The notes: generated by a model not told the origin, from the sequence alone. Numbered from the stretch's first letter, positions 1 to 8,622 are shown. The stretch is DNA of 59,489 bases from an uncultured Clostridia bacterium (GCA_948934525.1 CAQZSK010000008.1:1-59489); one strand, 5' to 3'. Made by a program: numbers and translations.

Positions 1-179
1 TCCATAGTATTTTTCCACTGTCTAGTTTTAAGTTATCTGTTATAATATTCATTAAGGTACTCTTTCCTGCTCCATTTGGTCCGAAGTAATCCATATAATC
101 CATTTTCTAGTTTTAAATTTATATTATCTAGCACCTTTTTTTCCTTGTAGCTTTTGCTTAAATTAACTATTTCTAACAT
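1..179 (-). CDS. ABC transporter ATP-binding protein, N-terminal part, with CGGA +1 site
   Basis: This is the start of an ATPase subunit of an ABC exporter of the ABC-2/antibiotic type; the rest lies beyond the window edge. The ATG at 179-177 follows an AAGGAG ribosome binding site at about 185-193, and the protein opens MLEIVNLSKSYKEKKVLDNI. In the zero frame it reads NGLYGLL-RTKW and is lost. Dropping the C opposite position 83 gives GLLGPNGAGKST, a perfect Walker A, followed by LMNIITDNLKLDSGKI up to the edge. The shift falls at codon 33, exactly where the family has Gly-Pro-Asn. The gene follows the propeller-like protein gene on the same strand with a 20-bp gap, so they are probably one transcript. 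It could be a pseudogene, but the shared signature with six other genes argues for recoding. Confidence 0.8.
80..83 (-). other. CGG-A +1 frameshift site 1
   Basis: The coding strand reads CTT CGG ACC where CTT GGA CCA (Leu-Gly-Pro of Walker A) is expected. The extra base is the C opposite position 83. It is in frame with the ATG at 179. Confidence 0.8.
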
Positions 180-199
180 AGTTTGTTCTCCTTGTTCTT

Positions 200-1553
200 T
201 TATGTATTTTTTATGTCTATATATTTTGGTTTTGAACTCCAGTAATCTTCTTTTTTCATTAATGCATAGTTTATTCTTTCTATATCTTGCTGTTTTGTTC
301 CTGCCCAAGTTGTGTATTCAGCTCCTAACTCATAACCTTTTCTTACAAAGTAAAATTCTTTGTTTTCCGCTAATATTTCTACTAAATATCCATTTTTATC
401 AAATAGTTTCATTTCTTTACTTTCTTTTGTTTCTAAATCGATATAGTATGCTTTATCCACTTTTCCTTCACTTCCTGTATAGTAGATGTACTGCAATTTA
501 TTATCATATATTCCATTTAGAGTTACCCCTTCTTTTGGTAACTTACATAATGTTTGTTTTTGTTTTGTTTCTAAATCTATATACTCTATTTTTCGACCTT
601 TGTGTGCTATAAAATAAACCTTTCCATTTTCATATTGTATATCCTCTATATTTTGGTAAATATCTTGATAAATTTCTTTTTCTGTTTTACTAGATACATC
701 AAATAGTTTTATTTTTTTAGTAGAATTTCTTAAATTATTGATATAGGCATTATCATTATTTAAAAATTCCTCTGGATCTTGTTTATATACAATTTCTTCT
801 AGCACTATCTTTTTATTATATACTCCGAATCATTTTTCTATTTTTACTGTCTAATAGTTCTTCATATTTTTTGGTTTCTAAATTTATTTTGACTAATTCT
901 CTGTCTGTTTCTATGGATGTATAAGAATTTTTGGATAATTCTACTGTTTTATTTTTGGAAAAGAAGGTATATAAATTGTTACCTTCAAATATAAAACTGG
1001 AACCGAGTTCTACTCCTGATGGACATTCAAATAATTTAGTTTTATTGGTACCATCTAAATTCATTCTATATATATTTGGTGTTTTCCCTCCTCCTTCTGA
1101 TATAGAGGTACCCTCTTCACCCATTGTGGCACTCATTATTGTAGTACTTCCAGAACCTGATATTAAATATAAGTAGTTGTTATATACAAATAAATCATTT
1201 GCTTCTGCTATATCTAAATAGGAACTACATTCTTTTGTGTTATGTTTACAATTTGGTTTGTTACATAAATAAATTTCTTTTTTAGCAGAATAATCGAAGT
1301 ATTTTATATTATTTCCATCATCCCCATCATTAATATAATAATAGCCTTTATCAAAATTGCTTATTTGCCCTGGTTCGATATATACCATTTTTTCATTTTT
1401 GTCGTTTGTGTTAGAAGATACTTTTGAATTACCTTTTAAACTTTCTAAATTTTCATCTCCTATTTTGGATTTATCTTCCTTAGGAATTAAAAGAATTCCT
1501 ATTCCTCCTAATAGAACGACTACCATAATTACTAAACCTACCTTTTTTAACAT
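200..1553 (-). CDS. exported propeller-like (DUF5050-type) protein, +1 frameshift at CGGA
   Basis: This is a membrane-anchored protein of unknown role, 450 aa if the C opposite 827 is skipped. The ATG at 1553 follows GGAGG. An N-terminal hydrophobic segment (residues 5-23) is followed by a low-complexity linker, then repeats of the YLISG / IYRMNLDGTNKTKLF / KINLETKKYEEL kind typical of clostridial DUF5050-like beta-propellers. There is also a Cys/His cluster, CNKPNCKHNTKEC, near residue 97. The zero frame ends at KNRKMIRSI; the +1 frame continues MIGVYNKKIVLEEIVYKQD to the stop at 200. The gene sits between an ECF sigma/anti-sigma pair and an ABC ATPase, which suggests cell-envelope stress sensing or regulation; that role is inference. 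Confidence 0.7.
824..827 (-). other. CGG-A +1 frameshift site 2
   Basis: The coding strand reads ATG ATT CGG AGT ATA TAA. Skipping the C opposite 827 gives ATG ATT GGA GTA TAT AAT, which continues in frame to the stop at 200-202. The shift is at codon 243. Confidence 0.75.
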
Positions 1554-1583
1554 GTTTTTTCCTCCTCAAATCTATAAAATTGC

Positions 1584-1627
1584 ATAAAAAATATTTCAAT
1601 GCTAAGTTCATTTTAGCATTGAAATAT
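1584..1627 (-). terminator. Rho-independent terminator after the sigma/anti-sigma operon
   Basis: A perfect 15-bp inverted repeat (1591-1605 with 1613-1627, 7-nt loop) is followed on the minus strand by TTTTTTAT. It lies 58 bp past the anti-sigma stop and ahead of the propeller gene, so that gene either has its own promoter or depends on read-through. Confidence 0.8.
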
Positions 1628-1685
1628 ATCTAAAATATATCTATTATCTTTGTTGGAATAAATCTATAATAATTTATTGTAAGTA

Positions 1686-2273
1686 TTATTTACTCCATAT
1701 TTCTTTTACATTCCCCTTTAGATCTCTAAGATAGATTTTACTAATGCCCTTGCTATTTATAGAGTAGGCTGTTCCACAAGGTTTGTCCAATTTTCCTACA
1801 ATGTTAAGGTATATTATTATATTTCCTTTATCATCTATTTCCTTACATTCGTTAAACATTACTTTACACTTTTTAGGTGTTATGTCAAAATTTATATATT
1901 CTTCACCTTCCCAATTATAAATTTGCTTTTGCTGTAAAACTTCTATATCATTTACATCTGCAAAAATATCTACATAGTTACCAATTAACTGATAAGCTAA
2001 AAATCCTACACCTATAATATCTATTGTCAATATGATAGTGAAAATAATTGCCATTATTTTATTTTTTCTATATCCTTTTAAATAATCTATTTGTTCTTCT
2101 TGATTATACAAGGGTTTTATATCAACTTCCTTATTCATTTCTTTTAATTTAGTTTGACAACCTTTACAATCTTTTATATGTTCTTCTACTAAATCGTTAG
2201 TTGATTTACTAGATACATTATCTATGTAACTTGGTAATAAGTCTTTAATAATTTCACAATTTACTTGTTTCAT
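1686..2273 (-). CDS. anti-sigma factor with zinc-finger (zf-HC2) domain
   Basis: A membrane anti-sigma factor of 195 aa. The N-terminal zinc-binding motif reads HIKDCKGCQ (H-x3-C-x2-C, about residues 31-39) within a ZAS domain preceded by CEIIKDLLPSYID. One membrane helix follows at about residues 73-97 (IMAIIFTIILTIDIIGVGFLA), and the rest is an extracytoplasmic sensor-like domain. Its ATG overlaps the sigma factor stop (ATGA), indicating translational coupling, and a strong AAGGAGG lies inside the sigma gene. It is expected to hold the ECF sigma factor encoded upstream inactive at the membrane. The inducing signal cannot be read from the sequence. Confidence 0.85.
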   Translation of the reverse strand: MKQVNCEIIKDLLPSYIDNVSSKSTNDLVEEHIKDCKGCQTKLKEMNKEVDIKPLYNQEEQIDYLKGYRKNKIMAIIFTIILTIDIIGVGFLAYQLIGNYVDIFADVNDIEVLQQKQIYNWEGEEYINFDITPKKCKVMFNECKEIDDKGNIIIYLNIVGKLDKPCGTAYSINSKGISKIYLRDLKGNVKEIWSK

Positions 2274-2752
2274 ATAACATCCTCCTTATTCAACTTTTGC
2301 TTTGCTCTAAAAAAAGTAACTCTTGCCCAATTCTCACTTTTATTTAATATTTTTCCTATTTCTTTAAAGCTCAACTCTCCAGTTAATCTTAGATACATTA
2401 CTTCTCTTGCTGTAGCATCCAATTTTTGAAGGGCATTATATAATTTCAGTTTATTATCCTTTGCTATATATTCTTCTTCTGTTTGCTTTTTCTCCACTAT
2501 TTCTATGTCTTCAATAGAAATGCTTTTATACAGATTATCCTTCTTAGTCCTTTTATATAAAATTTTCTTTGCAATAGAACAGAGCCATACCGAAATATCA
2601 CATTCTCCTCTAAACTTATTTATCTGATTTATTGCTACAATAAATGTTTCTTGCATAATCTCTTCAGAAAGTTCTGTGTTATTCGTTATAGTATAAATAT
2701 AGTTTTTTATTAAATTAGCATATTTTATATATATTTCTTCTATACTTTCCAT
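2270..2752 (-). CDS. ECF-type RNA polymerase sigma factor
   Basis: A sigma-70 family ECF factor of 160 aa. Region 2 includes the stretch EIMQETFIVAINQINKFRGE and the SVWLCSIAKK core-binding segment; region 4 ends with the helix-turn-helix FKEIGKILNKSENWARVTFFRAKQKL (about residues 127-152). It is translationally coupled to the anti-sigma gene by a 4-bp ATGA overlap. The start at 2752 has a GAAGGG ribosome binding site. Upstream lies a possible autoregulated ECF promoter (2777-2802). Likely targets are its own operon and perhaps the propeller/ABC genes. Confidence 0.9.
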   Translation of the reverse strand: MESIEEIYIKYANLIKNYIYTITNNTELSEEIMQETFIVAINQINKFRGECDISVWLCSIAKKILYKRTKKDNLYKSISIEDIEIVEKKQTEEEYIAKDNKLKLYNALQKLDATAREVMYLRLTGELSFKEIGKILNKSENWARVTFFRAKQKLNKEDVI

Positions 2753-2776
2753 TAATTTTACCCTTCTATAAATATA

Positions 2777-2802
2777 GTGTCATCTTTTTTTTAATTCGTT
2801 AC
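2777..2802 (-). promoter_or_regulatory. candidate ECF-type autoregulated promoter
   Basis: On the minus strand GTAACG (2802-2797) and GACAC (2781-2777) are separated by 15 bp, matching the general ECF form (AAC core at -35, GTC/GAC-like -10) just upstream of the sigma gene. Assignment is by pattern only. Confidence 0.4.
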
Positions 2803-2868
2803 ACTATTTATATAAATTAGGTAATTTTTTCCCATATTTATCTTATCACCCTTGCAAATTCCACTATC

Positions 2869-4773
2869 CTACTCCTCTAACAAAGCACTTAGTTCTTCCC
2901 ATTCTGTCATTTTTTCTTCTATTACTTGCTCTATTTCAATAATTTGGTCTTGTATCTCTTTTAGCTTTACATAGTCTGTACAAATCTCTTCTTTTTGCAT
3001 TTCTTGTTTTAACACTTCTATTTCTTGCTCTTTTTGCTCTATTTCATTTTCTAACTTTTTAATTCTATTTTTTCTCTTTGTCATTTCTTTATTTTGCAAA
3101 TACTGATTGTTACTATTGTTTTTCACTTTTGTAACAACTTCCTTTACCTTTTCCTCTTGTTGTTGGCTCTCTTTGTACTCACAATATTGCTCATAGTTAC
3201 CATTAAAATAGAATACTCCCTCTGGTTCAAAGGCTAATATACAGTCCGCTATTTTATTGACAAAATATCTATCATGTGAAACAAATACTAAAGTTCCTTG
3301 ATATTCTTTTAAGATATTTTCTAAACTTTCTTTCCCCACAATATCCATATGGTTAGTAGGCTCATCTAAGAATAGCAAGTTAGCCTCTTTTTTGAAAATC
3401 TTGCACAATTGCAAACGTACCTTTTCTCCTCCAGATAGCACCTTTATTTCCTTAAAAACATCTTCTCCTGAAAAAAGAAAAGTACCTAAAATCTGTCTAG
3501 TTTTAGTTGTTCCTAAGTCTGGGAATTCTTTACTAAAATCGTCAAAAATGGTGGCTTCTGGGTTTAAAAATTCCATTTGTTGATCAAAATATTCCTTTTT
3601 TATATGATAGCCATATTCATATTCTCCACTTATTTTTGGAATATATCCCATTAGAGTTTTTAATAAGGTAGACTTTCCTTTTCCATTTTCCCCAATAATA
3701 CCAAGTTTCTGTCCTTTATATAGTTCAAAAGATACTTCAGCTAATGGCTTCTCATACCCTACTTGTAACTTTTTAGCGGATAACACTAAACTACCACTTT
3801 CTACTGGAATATGGAAATTGGTATGAAATGTCCTTAAATCATATTTACTTGGCTCATCTATGATTTTCATATGCTCAATTTGCTTTAGCTTTGACATTGC
3901 CATTTTTGCCTTTGACGGCTTATATCGAAATCTGTCTGCAATAGTTTGTAAACGTTTAATTTCTTTTTGTTGATATTCATAATCCTTTAACTGTTTTTCA
4001 TAATCTTCTCTTTTTTTCTTCTCAAAAAAGGTATAGTTACCTGAATATTCTGTCATAGTTGCATATTCTATTTCATACACTTTGTTCACAATTTTATCTA
4101 AAAACATTCTATCATGTGATACAATAACAACCGCCTTATTATAGTTTCTTAAATACCCTTCCAACCATTCTATTACCCCAATATCTAAGTGGTTGGTAGG
4201 TTCATCTAATAGCAAAATATCTGGCTTACTTAATAACAATTTGATAAATGCAATTTTCGTTCTTTGACCACCTGAAAATTCACTAATCTTTTTTTCTTTG
4301 TCTTGGTTTGTAAAACCAAATTTTTGTATAGCTGTTTCATATTCTTTTCGATAAGTATATCCACCTTGTATCTCATATCTTTCTAAAGCATTTGTATATT
4401 CCTTAATCAATTTATCATCCGTTTGAATTTGTAATTTATTTTGCAAATCATTAATCTTTTTTTCTAAGCTAATAATATCTTGATAAGATTTTAAAACCTC
4501 TTGTAAAAAGGTACTATTAGGGTCTTCAAATTCAATTTGTTTTAAATACCCAATTGTTGGTGTACCTTGTTTATATATTCCAAATTTATCTTCTCCAATG
4601 CCTTCTTCTAGCATTTCATTATCTACAATGGATTTTAACAAAGTGGTTTTTCCACATCCGTTTTTTCCTACAATTGCAATTTTATCTTTTTCTTTTATTT
4701 CAAAATTAATTTCTTCCAGTATGGTATCTGCCCCATATGATATTGCTCCATTTACAATTTTGTAATTCATCAT
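2869..4773 (-). CDS. ABC-F family ATPase (Uup/YdiF-like)
   Basis: A soluble tandem-ATPase protein of 634 aa with no membrane segments, hence an ABC-F ribosome-associated factor and not a transporter. Walker A motifs are GKNGCGKTT (about 36-44) and GENGKGKST (about 362-370); signature motifs are EFSGGQR and VLSGGEK; Walker B segments read LLLDEPTNHLD and LFLDEPTNHMD. A charged linker, including RLQTIADRFRYKPSKAKMAMS, joins the two halves, and a C-terminal coiled coil spans about residues 545-634. Members act on the ribosomal E site, resolving stalled translation or giving antibiotic protection; which applies here is open. The start is either of two adjacent ATGs (4773 or 4770) behind GAGGAG; the second has better spacing. 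It is a single-gene unit with its own promoter. A ribosome-rescue factor is of interest given the frameshift sites in this genome. Confidence 0.9.
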   Translation of the reverse strand: MMNYKIVNGAISYGADTILEEINFEIKEKDKIAIVGKNGCGKTTLLKSIVDNEMLEEGIGEDKFGIYKQGTPTIGYLKQIEFEDPNSTFLQEVLKSYQDIISLEKKINDLQNKLQIQTDDKLIKEYTNALERYEIQGGYTYRKEYETAIQKFGFTNQDKEKKISEFSGGQRTKIAFIKLLLSKPDILLLDEPTNHLDIGVIEWLEGYLRNYNKAVVIVSHDRMFLDKIVNKVYEIEYATMTEYSGNYTFFEKKKREDYEKQLKDYEYQQKEIKRLQTIADRFRYKPSKAKMAMSKLKQIEHMKIIDEPSKYDLRTFHTNFHIPVESGSLVLSAKKLQVGYEKPLAEVSFELYKGQKLGIIGENGKGKSTLLKTLMGYIPKISGEYEYGYHIKKEYFDQQMEFLNPEATIFDDFSKEFPDLGTTKTRQILGTFLFSGEDVFKEIKVLSGGEKVRLQLCKIFKKEANLLFLDEPTNHMDIVGKESLENILKEYQGTLVFVSHDRYFVNKIADCILAFEPEGVFYFNGNYEQYCEYKESQQQEEKVKEVVTKVKNNSNNQYLQNKEMTKRKNRIKKLENEIEQKEQEIEVLKQEMQKEEICTDYVKLKEIQDQIIEIEQVIEEKMTEWEELSALLEE

Positions 4774-4799
4774 CTGCTCCTCGTCTTACCTTTTGCTCT

Positions 4800-4827
4800 A
4801 TTATATCCTTTTTTATCTAAAAAGCAA
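4800..4827 (-). promoter_or_regulatory. sigma-A type promoter for the ABC-F gene
   Basis: On the minus strand TTGCTT (4827-4822), a 16-bp spacer and TATAAT (4805-4800) lie about 30 bp before the start codon. Confidence 0.6.
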
Positions 4828-4930
4828 GAATAAAATTTTCTAAGCTCATTCTTCGCTAAGAAAATCTAATTCTTCCATAATTATCTTGCTAAAGCATAAC
4901 TTAACTATCGTGGATGACTTTCCTAAGAAT

Positions 4931-4965
4931 ATAAAAAAACAATGCTATGTTTTCTAGCATTGTTT
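4931..4965 (-). terminator. Rho-independent terminator of the papain-like hydrolase gene
   Basis: An 11-bp perfect stem (4937-4947 with 4955-4965) starts 6 bp after the stop codon and is followed on the minus strand by TTTTTTTAT. Confidence 0.85.
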
Positions 4966-4970
4966 CTATT

Positions 4971-5519
4971 TTAATTAAATACAGGTTGTTTCTTTTTAAA
5001 ATAATCTTGCAATTTCCCTTGATATATTGGCTTTACATTCTTTAGCTTTGCAAAATCTTCTGGTTTAATAAGTTCTGGCAAATTTGTTTCTATTTCTTGG
5101 CTTTCAAGCACATATTTCACAAACTCAGCACAATAAAAAGAATTTCTACGTTGTATCTTTTTATGAATTGCTACTGAAAATAGTCCTAAAATATTAAATT
5201 TGTATTGTTCTTTATTTACTGCAAATTTTTCTATTAATTGTTTCATTCCTTCATATTGCTCATCTGTTACTTGAAAAGTATATATCATAGCTTCTGCCTC
5301 TTGAAATCTTTTGAAAAATCCTTCCTTTGAACTTTCTTCTACAAATCCTGCAAAAAATGGATTATATGGATTTCTTCTACCAAAAGAATACATTTTATCA
5401 CTATCAATATCCAAAGCAATTGACACATGTGAATATCTTTTTTTGGTATAAAATTTAATAATCCTAGATAATACTGTTCCTGAATGTGTTAACACAATAT
5501 AGATATCTTTCATTTCCAT
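4971..5519 (-). CDS. YiiX/YaeF-like permuted papain-fold hydrolase
   Basis: A small cytosolic-looking protein of 182 aa. The histidine motif (RYSHVSIAL, about residues 28-36) comes before the cysteine motif (FYCAEFVKYVL, about 127-137). That is the circularly permuted order of the NlpC/P60-like YiiX/YaeF group, whose members are probable amidases or acyl-chain hydrolases. There is no signal peptide. It is a monocistronic gene with its own terminator; the ATG at 5519 is followed by ATGAAAG, a possible second start. The substrate cannot be predicted. Confidence 0.8.
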   Translation of the reverse strand: MEMKDIYIVLTHSGTVLSRIIKFYTKKRYSHVSIALDIDSDKMYSFGRRNPYNPFFAGFVEESSKEGFFKRFQEAEAMIYTFQVTDEQYEGMKQLIEKFAVNKEQYKFNILGLFSVAIHKKIQRRNSFYCAEFVKYVLESQEIETNLPELIKPEDFAKLKNVKPIYQGKLQDYFKKKQPVFN

Positions 5520-5614
5520 TCTTCTTTCTTTTGCATATTTCCCCTTATATATTCACTATACTCATTTTTTATAGCAAAGTCAAGACTTCTATATGAAAAT
5601 CCATCTTTTGACAA

Positions 5615-6379
5615 TTATAACTCTAATAAATAATTCTTTCTTTCAAAAGTATAGATTGGTACTGTTCTTCTTTTATGTTTAGAAGCCTGATATCTTCTTA
5701 TAATCTCCTGTTTTGCCGTTTCATGTGTTGTACCTGTTTCTATCATTTCTTCTACTTGGCTATATTGAATCCCCATTTTTTCCTCATCTGTTTGTCCACC
5801 TAAGCCATCACTTGGTGCTTTTTGTAATATCTTTTCTGGAACTCCTAACATTTTTCCAATTGCTAAAACCTCTTCTACAGTGAAATTTCCAATTGGATTA
5901 AAATCAGAACTATTGTCTCCCCATTTTGTAGTATATCCAACCATTGTTTCACAAAGATTTCCTGTTCCAATTACTAAATATCCTAGAGTTTGTGCAATAC
6001 CATATAAGGTAGTCATCCTTAATCTTGGTTTCATGTTGACAATTGCTTCTTGTGTTAGGCTTTGAGGAATTTGGCGATTTATTTCATTTTCCATTTCTTG
6101 ATAAGTATTGCTTAAATCTACTTTTAGAAGCGGTACTTCAAAAGCTTCTGCCACAAGCTTTGCATCTTCTAAATCTGTTTCTTTTGAAAAACATGGCATT
6201 GCTACTGAAATTACTTTTTCTTTTCCAATTGCTTTTACGGCCATAGCTAAGACAGTAGCGGAGTCTTTGCCTCCGCTATTTCCTATTACAATTCCATTTG
6301 CTTTTGTCTTTTCTACATATTCCTTAATCCACTTAATAGCATTTTGAGTTTCCTGCTCTAAGGTTGATTTATCTAACAT
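5615..6379 (-). CDS. nadE: NAD+ synthetase, ammonia-dependent
   Basis: This enzyme of 254 aa amidates nicotinic acid adenine dinucleotide to NAD+. The PP-loop GNSGGKDSATV lies at about residues 33-43, with GTGNLCETMVGYTTKWGDNSSDFNPIG at about 137-163 and PSDGLGGQTDEEKMG near 189-203. There is no glutaminase domain, so it uses free ammonia. The gene lies 12 bp downstream of nadD in the same orientation, so the last two steps of NAD synthesis are encoded together. Confidence 0.95.
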   Translation of the reverse strand: MLDKSTLEQETQNAIKWIKEYVEKTKANGIVIGNSGGKDSATVLAMAVKAIGKEKVISVAMPCFSKETDLEDAKLVAEAFEVPLLKVDLSNTYQEMENEINRQIPQSLTQEAIVNMKPRLRMTTLYGIAQTLGYLVIGTGNLCETMVGYTTKWGDNSSDFNPIGNFTVEEVLAIGKMLGVPEKILQKAPSDGLGGQTDEEKMGIQYSQVEEMIETGTTHETAKQEIIRRYQASKHKRRTVPIYTFERKNYLLEL

Positions 6380-6391
6380 GTTTTCTCCTCT

Positions 6392-6998
6392 TTATTGATA
6401 TAGCTTATTTTCTAAAATATAAGTAACAACTTCTGGTGGAGTTAAGTATGTAATGTTTTTTCCTTCTTTTATTTTATTCCTTACATAAGTAGAACTTAGA
6501 TTGCTCGTAACTTCTTTAGATAGAGTATAGAAAGCCTTACTGTGTGCTTCTAATATTGGATTGCTTTGTATAATATCTTTTATGCTATCCTTGTCTCTTT
6601 CTAGCACATATATTTTATAATTTTTCAGTAATGTTTGTACTTCTTTCCATGTATCCAAAGTTTTTAGATTGTCACTTCCGTATCATAAATGCAATTTCAT
6701 AATTTGGATATTCTTCTTGTAATTTCTGTAAGGTTTCAATTGTATATAATGGTCTTGCATTATCTATCTCTATTGTAGAGACTTCAAATTTTTCATTTTT
6801 ATCACATACCGCCTTTAGCATTTGATACCTATGTTCATTGCTAATTAGCCCTGTTTTCTGATATAGTCTATTTACTGGCACAAATACTACTTTTTCTACT
6901 TGTTTATTTTCATTCACTATTTGCTCAGCTAATGAAAAATGAGAATTCAGTGGTGGATTAAAAGCTCCTCCATACATAACAATTTGCCTTTTTTGCAT
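6392..6998 (-). CDS. nadD: nicotinate-nucleotide adenylyltransferase, +1 frameshift at CGGA
   Basis: NadD transfers AMP to nicotinate mononucleotide, an essential step upstream of NadE. The N-terminal part has the nucleotidyltransferase motif YGGAFNPPLNSH (about residues 9-20). The zero frame ends at EIAFMIRK. Skipping the C opposite 6680 gives AFMIGSDNLKTLDTWKEVQTLL and runs to TSNLSSTYVRNKIKEGKN (the family's ISSTxIR motif) and the stop at 6392. The recoded protein is 201 aa, the usual NadD length, and both halves are well conserved with no other lesion. Since NadD is normally indispensable, an inactive gene is unlikely unless a second copy exists elsewhere. Confidence 0.88.
6677..6680 (-). 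other. CGG-A +1 frameshift site 3 (nadD)
   Basis: The coding strand reads TTT ATG ATA CGG AAG TGA. Skipping the C opposite 6680 gives ATA GGA AGT GAC AAT, encoding the I-G-S-D-N of the NadD family. The shift is at codon 107. Confidence 0.85.
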
Positions 6999-7012
6999 AT
7001 TTTCTTCCTTTA

Positions 7013-7636
7013 CTAGTCTTGTGAAAATATTAATGAATTAATGATAAATGCCCCTACTTCTTGCCACTCTTCTTGTAATTCTTTTGTACAATTAAAGCTA
7101 ACTGTTCTAAACTTATCATTACATGAGAATATCATCATATGATTATAGATATCTGTATCTGGTGCTTTCGAAATAAATTGTATTTGTCCAATTGTATGTC
7201 CTTCTTTTTCTTTTGTTCCACTTTCTAACACTTCATATTGAGCACCTAATTGTGCCTTCATACTTTCAAAAAATGTTTCAATTGCTTCATTGCTCATTTG
7301 TGTATTCGTAATACTTACAGCCACATTTACTGTAGTCTCTTCATTTGTATATGCAAAGGTTGGTGGATTTTCATTAGCATATTTTTTCTTAAGAGTTTTT
7401 GCATCCATTAACTTAAATTCTTTTGGAAGCTTTAAATAAAATTCTCCATTTTCAAAATTCATATACCCTAACTCTACTGCCTTTCCGCTTTTTGTAGTAA
7501 GGTCAAAAGTATTTAATATTTCTTCTTCCTTTTTCAATTCCTCAGCCTTTTTATTAAAATGGTTTTGGACTACTAATAATGTAGCAACTATAGCAATTGC
7601 TAAAATAATGATAATCATAAATATTACTTTTTTCAT
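7013..7636 (-). CDS. membrane-anchored hypothetical protein
   Basis: A protein of 207 aa that I do not recognise at family level. Residues 4-24 form a membrane anchor without a lipobox. A short coiled region (NKKAEELKKEEEI) follows, then an exported domain with an alternating strand pattern (ENGEFYLKLPKEFKLMDAKTL, TTVNVAVSITNTQMSNEAIETF), reminiscent of PsbP/DUF1795-like domains. It lies 14 bp upstream of nadD on the same strand, but co-transcription need not mean shared function. Confidence 0.6.
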   Translation of the reverse strand: MKKVIFMIIIILAIAIVATLLVVQNHFNKKAEELKKEEEILNTFDLTTKSGKAVELGYMNFENGEFYLKLPKEFKLMDAKTLKKKYANENPPTFAYTNEETTVNVAVSITNTQMSNEAIETFFESMKAQLGAQYEVLESGTKEKEGHTIGQIQFISKAPDTDIYNHMMIFSCNDKFRTVSFNCTKELQEEWQEVGAFIINSLIFSQD

Positions 7637-7709
7637 TTGCTTTTTTCTCCTTTTTATTTATCCTATTTCATATTTTGAATATACCATAAAAAAAATAAGT
7701 TGTCCATAT

Positions 7710-7767
7710 CCTTTATACAAAAATAAGCTAAAATAGTAGGATATAACTACTTTTTTAGCCTATTTTT
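7710..7767 (-). terminator. Rho-independent terminator of the ZIP transporter gene
   Basis: A 21-bp inverted repeat with a few mismatches (7719-7739 with 7747-7767) sits just after the ZIP stop codon and is followed on the minus strand by TTTTTGTAT. Confidence 0.8.
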
Positions 7768-7770
7768 CTT

Positions 7771-8569
7771 TTACCCTAAAGCTACATCTAATACCATCAT
7801 TAACACAAAACCTGCAATTAGTCCTAAAGTTGCTAAATTCTTGTTTTCTTGTATAGATTCTGGCAATAGTTCTCTTGCAGCTACTGCTATCATAGCACCT
7901 GCTGCAAAGGCTAGTAAAAATGGTAACACACTTCTTACTGTTAACACTAATACTACTCCTATTACTGCCGCAATAGGTTCTACTAATCCTGATGCCTGAC
8001 CATACATAAAGCTTTTAAATCTTGAAAATCCTTCACTTCTTAGTGGCAATGATACAGCTGCACCTTCTGGGAAATTTTGAATTCCTATTCCAACTGCAAG
8101 CATTAATGCTGCAACTAAGCTCATTCCTGGTGTTCCACTTGCAATTCCTCCAAATGCTACCCCTATTGCCATTCCTTCTGGTATATTATGAATAGTAATA
8201 GCTGATATTAGAAGAATACTCTTTTTTAAAGAAGCTGCACTTCTTAAGTTGGTTCTTCCCTTTAGTACCTTGTCTAAAAATTTATCAGATAATAATACAA
8301 ATAAACCTCCTATGGTAAATCCAAGTGCTGGAAGTAACCATGCTATGTATCCGAAGTTCCTCTGATAGTTCTATAGCAGGTGCTAATAGTGACCAAAAAG
8401 ATGCTGCAATCATAACCCCTGCACTAAATCCTAGAATAGTGTTTAATACTTTTCGATTGACTTCTTTGAAAAAACATACCGTAAGTGATCCTAGTGCAGT
8501 TATTCCCCACGTGAATATTGTTGCTAATAATGCTTGAATAGCAGGATTTAAATTTTCAAACCAATTCAC
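7771..8569 (-). CDS. ZIP family divalent metal transporter, +1 frameshift at CGGA
   Basis: A ZIP (ZupT-like) metal importer of 265 aa when the C opposite 8353 is skipped, the normal family length. The zero frame gives helices 1-2 and stops at ELSEELRIHSM. The +1 frame continues EELGYIAWLLPALGFTIGG, a His-free loop, then the signature HNIPEGMAIGVAFGG in helix 4 and NFPEGAAVSLPLRSEG in helix 5, both with the metal-binding E/N/P residues. The start is GTG at 8569 with GAGGTGAG seven bases upstream. The ribosome binding site lies within an inverted repeat that may be a metalloregulator operator. Confidence 0.88.
8350..8353 (-). other. CGG-A +1 frameshift site 4 (ZIP)
   Basis: The coding strand reads GAG GAA CTT CGG ATA CAT. 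Skipping the C opposite 8353 gives CTT GGA TAC ATA GCA TGG. The shift is at codon 73, between transmembrane segments. Confidence 0.85.
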
Positions 8570-8580
8570 TCTTTTCTCAC

Positions 8581-8620
8581 CTCACATTACATAATATGTC
8601 TTTATCTTATATAATGTGAG
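8581..8620 (-). promoter_or_regulatory. inverted repeat overlapping the ZIP ribosome binding site
   Basis: CTCACATTAcATAA (8581-8594) and its complement (8607-8620) form a 14-bp inverted repeat with one mismatch. It lies directly upstream of, and partly over, the ZIP Shine-Dalgarno sequence. It could be a repressor operator or a translational hairpin. Confidence 0.45.
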
Positions 8621-8622
8621 AA

